DNA of 64,000 nt, from assembly GCA_016180645.1 (NCBI GenBank), contig JACPAV010000028.1, positions 1 through 64,000 of the forward strand. The letters are read 5' to 3'. Origin of the DNA: Nitrospirota bacterium (lineage in GTDB: Bacteria > JACPQY01). This document shows positions 34,292 through 42,941 of the stretch, one piece after another; position 1 is the stretch's first letter; the number at the start of each line of letters is the position of its first letter. Made by a program: the position numbers and the translations under genes. The notes beneath the pieces are model-generated. The model searched no databases, had not been told where the DNA came from, and saw nothing but the letters and a program-made list of their open reading frames with translations.

Positions 34292-34792
34292 TCAGGCCGC
34301 TTTCCTTGCCGCCAGCTTTCTCTTGACCCACGGCATCAACCCGCCCAGTTCCACGAGCTGCTGCATGAAGGGAGGTAGGGGCTGGGCGCGGAAGACCCGC
34401 CCGTCGAGCTTGATGATACCTTCCTCGGGCACGACCGTGATGGTTTGGCCGGCCTGCACGGCCTCCACCAATTCGGGGCACTCGACGGCGCACATCCCGA
34501 TGTTGAAAGAGTTGCGGTAGAAGATCCGCGCGAACGACTTGGCCACGATGCAGCGGATCCCCAGGCCCTTGATGGAGATCGGGGCGTGCTCGCGGGAGGA
34601 TCCGCAGCCGAAGTTCTTTCCGCCGACGAGGATGTCGCCCCCCCGGGCCTTCTTGGAAAAATCCGGATCGGGGATTTCCATGCAGTGACGGGCCAGTTCT
34701 TTTTCATCGGTAGTGACGAGGTACCGGGCCGGGATGATCTGGTCCGTATCCACATCGTCTCCGAATTTCCAAACGCGTCCGGTGTAGATCAT
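34292..34792 (-). CDS. leuD: 3-isopropylmalate dehydratase small subunit
   Basis: 166 residues. MIYTGRVWKFGDDVDTDQII, GGKNFGCGSSREHAP and AKSFARIFYRNSFN are the LeuD swivel-domain signatures of the short archaeal/bacterial type. It pairs with LeuC as the isomerase. ATG at 34792 lies 4 bases behind the leuC stop. Confidence 0.95.
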   Translation of the reverse strand: MIYTGRVWKFGDDVDTDQIIPARYLVTTDEKELARHCMEIPDPDFSKKARGGDILVGGKNFGCGSSREHAPISIKGLGIRCIVAKSFARIFYRNSFNIGMCAVECPELVEAVQAGQTITVVPEEGIIKLDGRVFRAQPLPPFMQQLVELGGLMPWVKRKLAARKAA

Positions 34793-34796
34793 GGGA

Positions 34797-36092
34797 TCAG
34801 GCGGCTTTCTCGCCCGCGGCATCTTCCCACGGGGCGAAATCCGCGGGATGGCTGATGGACCCCGCGATGGCCGTGGCCGCCACCACGGCCGGATTGGCGA
34901 GATAGACTTTCGCGTCCTTGTGCCCCATCCGGCCCGGGAAGTTTCGATTGGAGGAGGAGATGCACACATCGTCCGGTCCGAGGACGCCCATGTGCCCGCC
35001 GAGGCACGGGCCGCAAGTGGCCGTGGACACGCTGGCGCCGGCATCCGCGAAGATTTCGATGAGTCCCTCCCGAAGGGCCTGCTTGTAGATGTTCACCGTG
35101 GCCGGGATGACCATCATTCGCACCCCACGGGCGATCTTTTTCCCTTTCATGATCCGTCCGGCCAGCCGGAGATCTTCGATGCGCGCGTTGGTGCAGGATC
35201 CGAGAAAAACGTACGTGACGGCGGTCCCTTTCAGCTCTCCCACAAAGCGAGTGTTGGAGGGGAGAGAGGGGCAGGCCACCACAGGATCGAGCCCTGAGAT
35301 ATCCCACTCCAGAGTGTCGGAATAGCGCGCGTCCGAGTCGCTGGGAAAAATCTTAAATGCTCGCTTGGAGCGGCGTTGAACGTAATCGGCGGTCGTTTCG
35401 TCCGCCGCGACGATGCCCGATTTTCCACCGGCCTCAATGGCCATGTTGCACATGGTGAGGCGCCCTTCCACGGAGAGTTGTCGGACGCCGGGTCCGGTGA
35501 ATTCCATCGCTTTGTACCGGGCGCCGTCGTCCCCCACTTTCCCGATCGTGTAGAGGATGAGGTCTTTTCCCATGACCCAGGCGGGCATCGCGCCCTTGTA
35601 GATGAATTTCATGTTCTCGGGAACTTTCATCCAGAATTCTCCCGTGGCGAGGACGGCCGCCAAATCGGTGCTGCCGACCCCCGAGGAAAAAATGCCGAGT
35701 CCGCCGTAGGTGCAGGAATGCGAATCGGCGCCGATGACGATGTCGCCCGGCACCACGAGCCCGAGTTCGGGGAGGAGCGAGTGCTCGATGCCTCCCTGGC
35801 CTTCGTCGAAAAACAGCGGCAGGTCATGCTTGCGCGCGAACTGGCGCGTGATACTCCCTTGCTCTGCGCTGGCGATGTCCTTGGCGGGGATGAAGTGCGA
35901 CATGACGAGGGCGACTTTGCCGCGGTCCCACACGCCGTCGAGGCCTTCCTTCTGGAGGGTGCGGATGGCAATCGGCGCGGTGACGTCGTTTCCCATCGCG
36001 AGATCGACCTTCACTTCGATGAAATCGCCGGGCTTCACACTCTCGCGCCCGCAGTGCGCCGCGAGAATCTTCTCTGTAATCGTCATGCCCAT
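34797..36092 (-). CDS. leuC: 3-isopropylmalate dehydratase large subunit
   Basis: 431 residues. Aconitase-type 4Fe-4S ligands: GADSHSCTYGG (first Cys), LGSCTN (second) and CGPCLGGH (third region), with NRNFPGRMGH. The enzyme isomerises 2- to 3-isopropylmalate. This is the shorter (about 420 residue) LeuC type. Either ATG at 36092 or the one two codons later (MTITEKILAAH) may be used. First gene of the leu row; the 77-base gap to bioA holds a 12-bp palindrome at 36158-36169. Confidence 0.94.
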   Translation of the reverse strand: MGMTITEKILAAHCGRESVKPGDFIEVKVDLAMGNDVTAPIAIRTLQKEGLDGVWDRGKVALVMSHFIPAKDIASAEQGSITRQFARKHDLPLFFDEGQGGIEHSLLPELGLVVPGDIVIGADSHSCTYGGLGIFSSGVGSTDLAAVLATGEFWMKVPENMKFIYKGAMPAWVMGKDLILYTIGKVGDDGARYKAMEFTGPGVRQLSVEGRLTMCNMAIEAGGKSGIVAADETTADYVQRRSKRAFKIFPSDSDARYSDTLEWDISGLDPVVACPSLPSNTRFVGELKGTAVTYVFLGSCTNARIEDLRLAGRIMKGKKIARGVRMMVIPATVNIYKQALREGLIEIFADAGASVSTATCGPCLGGHMGVLGPDDVCISSSNRNFPGRMGHKDAKVYLANPAVVAATAIAGSISHPADFAPWEDAAGEKAA

Positions 36093-36169
36093 AAGCTTTG
36101 TATCTTAGCGGAGCCAACGCACTTTGAGAAGCGGGTAGAGCCAGTAGCGTCGAACGACCCGTCGACGGG

Positions 36170-37579
36170 CTATCCCAGCACTTCCAAGACGGATCGATCA
36201 ACCGATCGTGCCAGTTTTCGGATTTCGGAGGGCGTGATGCTCAGGGGCGGCATCAGGACGATGACGTCGCCGAGGGGGCGGAGGATCACGCCGAAGTCGC
36301 GGGCCTTCATGCAGACGCGGTAGCCGACGCGGTCTTTGACGTCGAAGAGATCCCGCGTGGCCTTGTCCTTCACGAGTTCGATCCCCACCATGAGGCCGCG
36401 TTGGCGGATTTCGCCGACAAACCGTGAAGAGTGAAGTGTGATGAGTGAAGTGTGAAGAGCGCGGATCTTGTTGGGAAGCGATTGCAGGACCTGCTTCTTT
36501 CGGAACACATGGAGACTCGCCAGCGCGGCGGCGCAGCCGAGAGGATTCCCCGTGTAGGTGTGTCCATGATAGAAGGTTTTTTGTTCCTCGTATGCGCCGA
36601 TAAAGGCTACATAGACCGCATCCGTGGTGAGCGTGGCCGCGAGAGGGAGCACCCCTCCCGTGATGCCTTTGGCTATACACATAATATCGGGTGAAACGCC
36701 TTCATGCTCGGCGGCGAACATTTTTCCGGTTCGACCGAACCCCGTGGCTACTTCATCAAGGATCAGCAGGAGACCATGGTCGTCGCAAAGTTTTCGGATC
36801 CGCTTGAGGTAGCCGGGAGGGTGAACCACGATTCCCGCGGCGCCCTGGACGAGTGGCTCCATGAAAACCGCGGCGAGTTCAGTGTGATGTTCGCGGAGCG
36901 TTTTCTCCAGGACTTTGTAGCATTCAAAACGACAGGGGAGATCGCGTTCGGCGTTGAATGACTTGCTGCTCCTGTGAAGGGCGTTGGCGAACTTGTCGAA
37001 GCCCATTCCCTTGTACCCCACCGGACACCGGTGGCAATAGGGCGAGGGGGCTTTGATGGTGTCGAACAGGAGCGGTTTGTAGGTTGCGTGAAAAAGGTCG
37101 ATGCCGCCAAGGCTGACGGAGCCGATGGTATCGCCGTGATACGCCTCCGTGAGCGTAAGGAATCTTGTCTTTCTTTTCGGTTCGGGGACCTTCCTGGTGG
37201 GTCCCATTTGCTGCCAGTACTGATACGCCATCTTGAGCGCGATCTCGGCCGCCGTCGCGCCGCTATCCGAGTAGAACACCTTGGAGAGTCCGGGGGGAGC
37301 GAGTTGGACGAGTTCTTTGGCGAGTTGAATCCCCGGCTTGTGGGTGAGTCCGAGGAAAGTGGAGTGATCGAGTTGGCCGAGCTGATCCTTAATGGCTCGA
37401 TTGATCTCGGAGACGTTGTGTCCATGCACGTTGCACCAGAGGGATGACACGGCGTCCAGATATTTGTTTCCGTCTTCGTCATATAGATAGTTTCCCTTCG
37501 CTCGCTCGATGATGAGGGGATCGGCGGCGTTCCACTCGGCATGCTGGGTGAAGGGATGCCAGACGAATTGCTTGTCCAT
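36170..37579 (-). CDS. bioA: Adenosylmethionine--8-amino-7-oxononanoate aminotransferase
   Basis: 469 residues, slightly long for BioA. VWHPFTQHAEW at the N-terminus, YSDSGATAAEIALKMAYQYW, AYHGDTIGSVSLGG, ILDEVATGFGRTG, the PLP lysine in CIAKGITGG and FYHGHTYTGNPLGCAAA. It makes 7,8-diaminopelargonate in biotin synthesis; no other bio gene is in the window. The residues ALHTSLITLHSSRF are coded by a 35-bp heptamer array (36424-36458) inserted in frame near a surface loop. AAGGAG touches ATG 37579 directly, so a start a little further upstream (ATG 37660) is possible. Confidence 0.92.
   Translation of the reverse strand: MDKQFVWHPFTQHAEWNAADPLIIERAKGNYLYDEDGNKYLDAVSSLWCNVHGHNVSEINRAIKDQLGQLDHSTFLGLTHKPGIQLAKELVQLAPPGLSKVFYSDSGATAAEIALKMAYQYWQQMGPTRKVPEPKRKTRFLTLTEAYHGDTIGSVSLGGIDLFHATYKPLLFDTIKAPSPYCHRCPVGYKGMGFDKFANALHRSSKSFNAERDLPCRFECYKVLEKTLREHHTELAAVFMEPLVQGAAGIVVHPPGYLKRIRKLCDDHGLLLILDEVATGFGRTGKMFAAEHEGVSPDIMCIAKGITGGVLPLAATLTTDAVYVAFIGAYEEQKTFYHGHTYTGNPLGCAAALASLHVFRKKQVLQSLPNKIRALHTSLITLHSSRFVGEIRQRGLMVGIELVKDKATRDLFDVKDRVGYRVCMKARDFGVILRPLGDVIVLMPPLSITPSEIRKLARSVDRSVLEVLG
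36424..36458 (+). repeat. Degenerate heptamer array (unit like GTGAAGA) inside bioA
   Basis: Five consecutive 7-bp units, all GTGAAGA, GTGAAGT or GTGATGA. Five units make 35 bp, not a multiple of three, yet the bioA frame is open across it, so the flanks must have adjusted. Only one of the five arrays lies wholly inside a conserved enzyme. Confidence 0.8.
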
Positions 37580-37785
37580 CTCCTTCCAGTTCGATTGGCA
37601 CTTGCCGTTCTTGCGCCGCCCATCCTTGGGACGGCGCCGATGCGGCAAGTACCGCACCATCCGTGGCTGGCTTCTCTTTTTCATCCGCGGCCCTTTCCGC
37701 TATGCTACAAGGACCGCGAAAGGAAACGTCATGCCAATCATGCGCGGCATTGTACCAGACACACAAGTTGAAGGAGGCAAGACTC

Positions 37786-38508
37786 ATGGGAGCGAAAAAG
37801 ATCCACTACGAACTTCGAGATTCGGTCGCCGTGCTGCGGTTGGACGACGGGAAGGCCAATACGATCGAGTCCACTTTCCTTGCGGAACTCAACGCGTGCT
37901 TGGATCTGGCTTTGAAGGATGCCAAGGCCGTCCTCCTTGCCGGCCGTGAGGGGATTTTCAGCGCCGGGCTGGATCTAAAAATCCTGCCGACGCTCCCCAT
38001 GGATCAACTCAAGCCGTTTCTGCGGATGTTTGGGGAGACGATGCTCCGTGTCTGGCAGCATCCGAAGCCGGTTGTCGCCGCCATAACGGGCCATGCCATC
38101 GCGGGGGGCGCCGTGCTCGCCCTCGGATGTGATCGGAGGATCGGGGCACAGGGGCCGTTCAAGGTGGGCCTGAACGAAGTGGCTATCGGGATCGTACTTC
38201 CCCCGTATGTCGTGGCCATGGCGAAATCAGTTCTGCCCGAACCGGCATGGTCGGGCGCCATGCTGTTTGGCGATCTGTACGATCCGCTCACCGCGGTGGG
38301 GAAAGGCTACCTCGACCGGGCTCTGCCGGCGAGCCAGGTGTTCGATCAGGCCTTCGAAGATGCGAGGAGACTGGCAGGGTTACCCGAGCTTGCCTTCGCG
38401 ATGACGAAAAAAGCGATGCGTGGGCCGGCCGCCGAGACAGCGTGGGCCTTGGAGGAGTCCCACATCGACGCCTTCCTCCGCACCGGCCCCTTCGCGGGGA
38501 GACAGTGA
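37786..38508 (+). CDS. Enoyl-CoA hydratase/isomerase (crotonase) family protein
   Basis: 240 residues. ATG at 37786 with AAGGAGG at 37771-37777. Crotonase core: FSAGLDLK (oxyanion hole), AITGHAIAGGAVLALGCDRR and GLNEVAIGI. The two acidic residues of a classic hydratase are not evident at the GH-x-x-GGG block, so an isomerase or other crotonase activity is possible. Divergent from bioA with about 200 bases between. Confidence 0.85.
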   Translation: MGAKKIHYELRDSVAVLRLDDGKANTIESTFLAELNACLDLALKDAKAVLLAGREGIFSAGLDLKILPTLPMDQLKPFLRMFGETMLRVWQHPKPVVAAITGHAIAGGAVLALGCDRRIGAQGPFKVGLNEVAIGIVLPPYVVAMAKSVLPEPAWSGAMLFGDLYDPLTAVGKGYLDRALPASQVFDQAFEDARRLAGLPELAFAMTKKAMRGPAAETAWALEESHIDAFLRTGPFAGRQ

Positions 38509-38542
38509 CGAAGCGTCAGGTCTTTGCCGGTCGGTCCTGAAG

Positions 38543-41500
38543 TCAGTTCTTCGGAAAGAAGGTACAGTCGCCCGTTGCGAGGCAGGGGTCGTCGGAGATT
38601 GATTTCCCGTCCGCCAGGAAAAATGCGGCGGCCTGCTGGAGGATGAAGTTGTCCACGTTGAACTCTTTGCTCGGATTCGACGGACCGAAGCAATGCTGGC
38701 CGGTGGACCGCATGTAGGGAATCCGCATTCCGGAGACGCCGTTACGCGTCGATTTCGTCGCCCGCAACGGAGACTGACCCTTCGCCCTCAAATCAGGGGC
38801 CTTGTACTTGTCCGTCCCGTTGTCGAGGTCGTCCAGATCGAATAGGATTTCTCTGTCATCATTCCAAGGCGGACCTGCGAACAGTTTGAGTCGTTCGGCT
38901 CCCTGGGCGACGCCATTCCTCAGAATCACTTCGTTCTCGGTGAGTCCGCCGTACTCCGCCTTGGGCGAGAGCACGTCGATAATCCCCGCTGCGCGCGCGA
39001 TGTTGACGCCCGTGCCGATCGGGACGTTCATGTCTCCCACGGTGTTCACGACGAGGACGGGAACCGCCCAATCGTCCCTGGGAATGTCCTTTTCGTAACT
39101 GAAGTCGAGAGGTGACTGGAAGTAATGGGGGGCGTAAGCGACGGGATCGCCGGGGTCGATGGCGGTCTGGGCGATGGAAACGAAACGGCGGAAATCGGGG
39201 CGGTTCCGTTTGAATCCGTATCCGGAGTGGAGCGCCACGAGCCGGCTCCCGGCTTCGTATCGGGCTCCCTGAAATACGAAGGGGCTTTCCACGCGCCGGA
39301 AGGTGGCTTTCCGATCGGAACAGGGCGCGGTTCGAAAGTCTGGGCCGGGACACACGCGAACTTCCCACGCATCACCGGCGAGGAGGGATTCATCCGTATC
39401 GAGAGAAGGCGTTTCCTCGGGAGGCTTGACCTTTCCCAAAGTTCCGAGCAGATGACGTTTTTCCGAACCGTTCAACGCATCGGAGGCTACGGCCAGCCGA
39501 AATCTCCGAGTGGACGGGACGATCTGCCAGTCCCATTCGCCGTTGGTGAGGTTGTGGAGCTCCACGCGGTCGCCGGGCTGAATCTGATCGGTGACGAGAA
39601 ACGGGAGGTGAGCCTGTAGATATATGTTGAGAGCAAGGTGCTTGATTTCGATCCGTCCATCCGACGTGGGGTTTCCGGAAATCATCGGTCCGAAGAGCGG
39701 CATATAGATGGCTTCGATTGCGCGGGGCTGCACGGTGCGGATGGCAACGTCGGCCAGACCGGCGGCGCCGGACATCGGGGCGGAGGCCACGAGCGCGGGT
39801 TCGATGCCGCTCATGAGGCCGGAGGTGATTCCGCCCAATGAACAACCGGTCATGTAGTATTTTCGCCCCATTCCGACCGGACCGCCGAAATCCACCCTCC
39901 CGTCGCCGTTGAAATCGCCCGCGATCTCCGGTAAGCCGTCGCCGTCGAGGTCCTGCTTTGATCGGGCCGCTCCGTCCCACGATCGCATGATCCGCACGAG
40001 CTGGAGGTAGTCCACCATGGTTTGCCGAAGGGCGTCTCGCGTGTGGAACAGGTCCGGCGTGAAAAGGTCGCCGGCCGATTCGGCGAAGCCATCGTTGTTC
40101 AGGTCGCGTGCGCGGCCTTTGAGAATCACGTTGTCGAAGAAGGGTTCCATCGCCAGGCCTTTGAGCAGAGCTCGAATGGTTTCGAGGTTGATCGGGAGAT
40201 TGGCGCTTTCGCCGAGAATGACGGCCATCCCGCTGCTGAACGCATCCACGCCACAGGTTGCGAATCCATGTTCGGCCATCGGTCCCATCTGGAGAATCGC
40301 GGCGATTCTCGAACCCCCGTAGCCATGAGGAAGGAATACGAGGGGAAAGGGCTGCGAGCGTCCCTCCTTTTCCTTCGGAACGGCGCAGAAGAACATGCCA
40401 CGCCCTCGCCCCACCGTGGCTCGTCCCGCCGGCGCGTCAATATCGAACACCTCATCCTCGTCCGCGGGGTAGTCTTTTTCGGCGATGCCGTCTTTGTCCA
40501 CCATGAAATCGGGACTGAGATGCGTTCCCGCGATGAAATAGTCGATGGAGTCCCATGGGCGGAAAAACTCCTCGAGGAAACCTTCGGTGTCCGGCGTGTC
40601 GACGAAAAACTTCAAGATATCCGGATAGCCCTTCGCGATGCTGTCGAAGAGGCCGCGGAGCGTAGAGGCGGGCATCCGATGGACGTTGGTTACACCGAGT
40701 GAGGAGTTTGGACGGCTGAAGAGCGGATCGATTTCGTATTCGGCGGGAAATGCCGTACTGAGCCATGCCATTGGGCCGTGACCGTAGAGGCCGGCGCGGA
40801 TGAGCTCCATCTCGCCGGTGGCATCCTGCGTGGTGAAGGGCCAGGCGAAAGCGACATCGGACAGGGAAATCCCGAGGTTGGCGCGGTCACCCGTTCCCGG
40901 CACGGTGGCGACGGAAAGGGCCTCCGGGAGGGCTGTGAGCGAGGGAGTCTGGTTGGCGTGATTGATGTAGCGGAAGGGGGAGCGGATTGGATTCCCATCG
41001 GCGCCCAGGAGACGCCGGGTGAGGACGACCGCGTAGGTCGTCCGCTGATCGAGCGGCAGGACAGGGCGGGCCACCAAAGTGTTGGTTTCCCGCTCGTAGA
41101 AGGCCAGCAGTTCATGATCCTGATCCACGGGGCGTTTTGAGGGATCCCAAACGTTCGGGTGATCGAGGACGCCGTCGAAATCCACATCCTCTCCTTCGTC
41201 GAGAATCCCATTGCCGTTGCGGTCCTCTTCCTGAGTATCGAACAGCAAGTTGCTGGCGAAGCGTTTGGGATCGTTTTCAAAGATGCCGAAGGGATCGTCG
41301 GCGTCTTTCTTCTTTTCGTCGATCAGGACCGGGAAATTCCCCTGCCCAAGTTCGAGCGGGATGAGGCGGCCGAAATTCGGCGAGCGCTTTTCGATGTTGA
41401 TGAGATAGATCAGATCGTCGGTGAAATCGTTGTCGGCGATGTGGTGTTGGGCGAAAAGAGTGAGGTCGAGCGGCGCGGAGAAGCGCACGCTGATCGGGCC

Positions 41501-41743
41501 GAAAGTGCTGAACCCGGAAAGCCTGTTCGCTTCGAGGCGGACGCCGCGCTCGAGGTCGGTGGGAGCGTCGAGAGAGAGGGATACTCGTCGTCCGGTAGGA
41601 CTTGAAGGGTCGATGCGCGTGGCGATGTCGTTCGGAAACGGGATTTCAGGGAGCGGCTCGTTGAAGAGGTCGAAAATGACGCGCGGACCCGGGCCCTCCT
41701 CCGCATCGAGCAAGCCATTCGGCTGGCCGGCACAGCGGAACAA
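38543..41743 (-). CDS. VolA-like secreted alpha/beta-hydrolase with Ca-binding loops (copy 1)
   Basis: 1066 residues from TTG. The N-terminal region (LFNEPLPEIPFPNDIATRID ... LSGFSTFGPISVRFS) is like the bacterial virulence-factor lipase N-domain. Calcium-type loops DRNGNGILDEGEDVDFDG and DLDGDGLPEIAGDFNGDG flank the hydrolase core. Candidate triad: Ser635 in MTGCSLGG, Asp in VVNTVGDMNVP, His in TGQHCF near the end. About half identical by eye to the 1144-residue protein at 54218-57652. In-frame codons upstream of TTG spell a signal-like ALFLSTLFLALFRC, but no ATG, GTG or TTG precedes them. Likely an outer-membrane lipase or esterase. Confidence 0.75.
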   Translation of the reverse strand: MFRCAGQPNGLLDAEEGPGPRVIFDLFNEPLPEIPFPNDIATRIDPSSPTGRRVSLSLDAPTDLERGVRLEANRLSGFSTFGPISVRFSAPLDLTLFAQHHIADNDFTDDLIYLINIEKRSPNFGRLIPLELGQGNFPVLIDEKKKDADDPFGIFENDPKRFASNLLFDTQEEDRNGNGILDEGEDVDFDGVLDHPNVWDPSKRPVDQDHELLAFYERETNTLVARPVLPLDQRTTYAVVLTRRLLGADGNPIRSPFRYINHANQTPSLTALPEALSVATVPGTGDRANLGISLSDVAFAWPFTTQDATGEMELIRAGLYGHGPMAWLSTAFPAEYEIDPLFSRPNSSLGVTNVHRMPASTLRGLFDSIAKGYPDILKFFVDTPDTEGFLEEFFRPWDSIDYFIAGTHLSPDFMVDKDGIAEKDYPADEDEVFDIDAPAGRATVGRGRGMFFCAVPKEKEGRSQPFPLVFLPHGYGGSRIAAILQMGPMAEHGFATCGVDAFSSGMAVILGESANLPINLETIRALLKGLAMEPFFDNVILKGRARDLNNDGFAESAGDLFTPDLFHTRDALRQTMVDYLQLVRIMRSWDGAARSKQDLDGDGLPEIAGDFNGDGRVDFGGPVGMGRKYYMTGCSLGGITSGLMSGIEPALVASAPMSGAAGLADVAIRTVQPRAIEAIYMPLFGPMISGNPTSDGRIEIKHLALNIYLQAHLPFLVTDQIQPGDRVELHNLTNGEWDWQIVPSTRRFRLAVASDALNGSEKRHLLGTLGKVKPPEETPSLDTDESLLAGDAWEVRVCPGPDFRTAPCSDRKATFRRVESPFVFQGARYEAGSRLVALHSGYGFKRNRPDFRRFVSIAQTAIDPGDPVAYAPHYFQSPLDFSYEKDIPRDDWAVPVLVVNTVGDMNVPIGTGVNIARAAGIIDVLSPKAEYGGLTENEVILRNGVAQGAERLKLFAGPPWNDDREILFDLDDLDNGTDKYKAPDLRAKGQSPLRATKSTRNGVSGMRIPYMRSTGQHCFGPSNPSKEFNVDNFILQQAAAFFLADGKSISDDPCLATGDCTFFPKN

Positions 41744-41771
41744 AGCCAGGAACAGGGTGCTGAGGAAGAGA

Positions 41772-41806
41772 GCTGACCGGTGAGTGCTGATGGCTGTTCG
41801 CTATCT
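41772..41806 (+). repeat. Degenerate heptamer array (unit like GCTGATG)
   Basis: Five 7-bp units: GCTGACC, GGTGAGT, GCTGATG, GCTGTTC, GCTATCT. It spans the stop codon of the small lipoprotein and the missing start of the VolA-like gene. Confidence 0.65.
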
Positions 41807-42136
41807 TAACTTTGCCCCGAGACCCCAGACGTGCACGCAGAACTTCTGGTAGACGAGGTAATTGTGAAACTCCACTTCCGTTCGAGGCTCAAGAATGAAA
41901 TCAGCGCTCTTCGATTCGAGGGCGTTCTTGTACGCTTCCATCGCGCTGGCAGGGTCAATGTGGAGAATGTAGAGAATCGACTTGCCGCACTCGCTTCCGT
42001 AAACGGGGCCGACGATGGAGTATGTTTCAGGAGTGAGTTGGTGCTGCTGAAGTCCGACGACGATGTTGGGCGCCGCCGCCCGGAACGTTCCGCAGCCGGC
42101 CAGGAAGATCGTGGCGAAGAGAATCGCTTTGCGCAT
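41801..42136 (-). CDS. Small lipoprotein, TRL-like
   Basis: 111 residues. MRKAILFATIFLAGC is a type II signal with a good lipobox (FLAGC). The mature part has GPVYGSECGKSILYILHIDP, then AMEAYKNA and a final YQKFCVHVWG, which resembles the TRL-like lipoprotein family; function unknown. The ATG at 42136 is chosen over an upstream TTG/ATG because it starts the signal. It lies just before the VolA-like gene in the same frame and probably on the same transcript. Confidence 0.65.
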   Translation of the reverse strand: MRKAILFATIFLAGCGTFRAAAPNIVVGLQQHQLTPETYSIVGPVYGSECGKSILYILHIDPASAMEAYKNALESKSADFILEPRTEVEFHNYLVYQKFCVHVWGLGAKLR

Positions 42137-42196
42137 GGGATTCAGGCTACACGCTCGCCCTCTCCAAATCAACGCCATGGCGTTAGAATACCGGCG

Positions 42197-42799
42197 ATGA
42201 AACTGAATCGCTGGGAATTCCTGATGATGAACAATCCGCTGCGGGAAGCCTCACAGCGGCTCGAGTGGCGTTTCATCAAGGGCAAGGCGGAGATCGGCCC
42301 GGTGGAGCGGGTCTTGGAGGTTGGATGCGGGCGTGGCGTGGGCGCGCAGATTGCGCTGCGCGATTTCGATCCGAGGGAATACGCGGGAATCGATCTGGAC
42401 GAGAGAATGGTTTCGTTGGCGCGGCAACGCGTGAAGGATTCGAGAGCTCGATTCGAAGTGGCCTCGGCGACGGCCCTCCCGTTTGCTTCAAAGCAATTCG
42501 ATGTAGCCCTCGATTTCGGGATCATCCATCACATCCCCGACTATCCGAAAGCTCTGGCGGAAATCTACCGTGTACTGAAACCAGGCGGGCGATTCCTCCT
42601 GGAGGACTTGACCATCGATTTCTTCAATTTCGCTCCCACGAAAATTCTGAAATACGTCCTCGATCATCCGTACGACGAAATGTTCACAGCGGAACAATTC
42701 CGTGGGGCCTGCCGGAAGGCCGGCTTTCGAGAAGAGCGATGGCGCAGTCCCCGCGGGCTTTTCATTCTTGCCCACCTGGCCAAACCCTCCAACAAGTAA
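42197..42799 (+). CDS. Class I SAM-dependent methyltransferase
   Basis: 200 residues. Motif I VLEVGCGRGVGAQIAL, acidic GIDLDERMV, LPFASKQFDVALDFGIIHHI and the post-motif LKPGGRFLLEDLT: a UbiE/COQ5-like methyltransferase. It transfers a methyl from SAM to an unknown acceptor. Divergent from the small lipoprotein gene. Confidence 0.85.
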   Translation: MKLNRWEFLMMNNPLREASQRLEWRFIKGKAEIGPVERVLEVGCGRGVGAQIALRDFDPREYAGIDLDERMVSLARQRVKDSRARFEVASATALPFASKQFDVALDFGIIHHIPDYPKALAEIYRVLKPGGRFLLEDLTIDFFNFAPTKILKYVLDHPYDEMFTAEQFRGACRKAGFREERWRSPRGLFILAHLAKPSNK

Positions 42800-42941
42800 C
42801 AGGAAACCTCGCTCGCGAATCCGCCGGATTGCGATTTGACTTGAATGAGCACGGGCCTAGAATGTGGACCTCACAGCTCCACATCACGCGGCATAGCCGA
42901 CGCTGATCGGGGGAGGTTATTCGGCGAAGGGAGAGGAAAAC

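Noticed and set aside
36093-36169. Leucine attenuator before leuC
   Set aside because: The 77-base gap has no leucine-codon leader and no terminator with T-run; only a 12-bp palindrome is visible.
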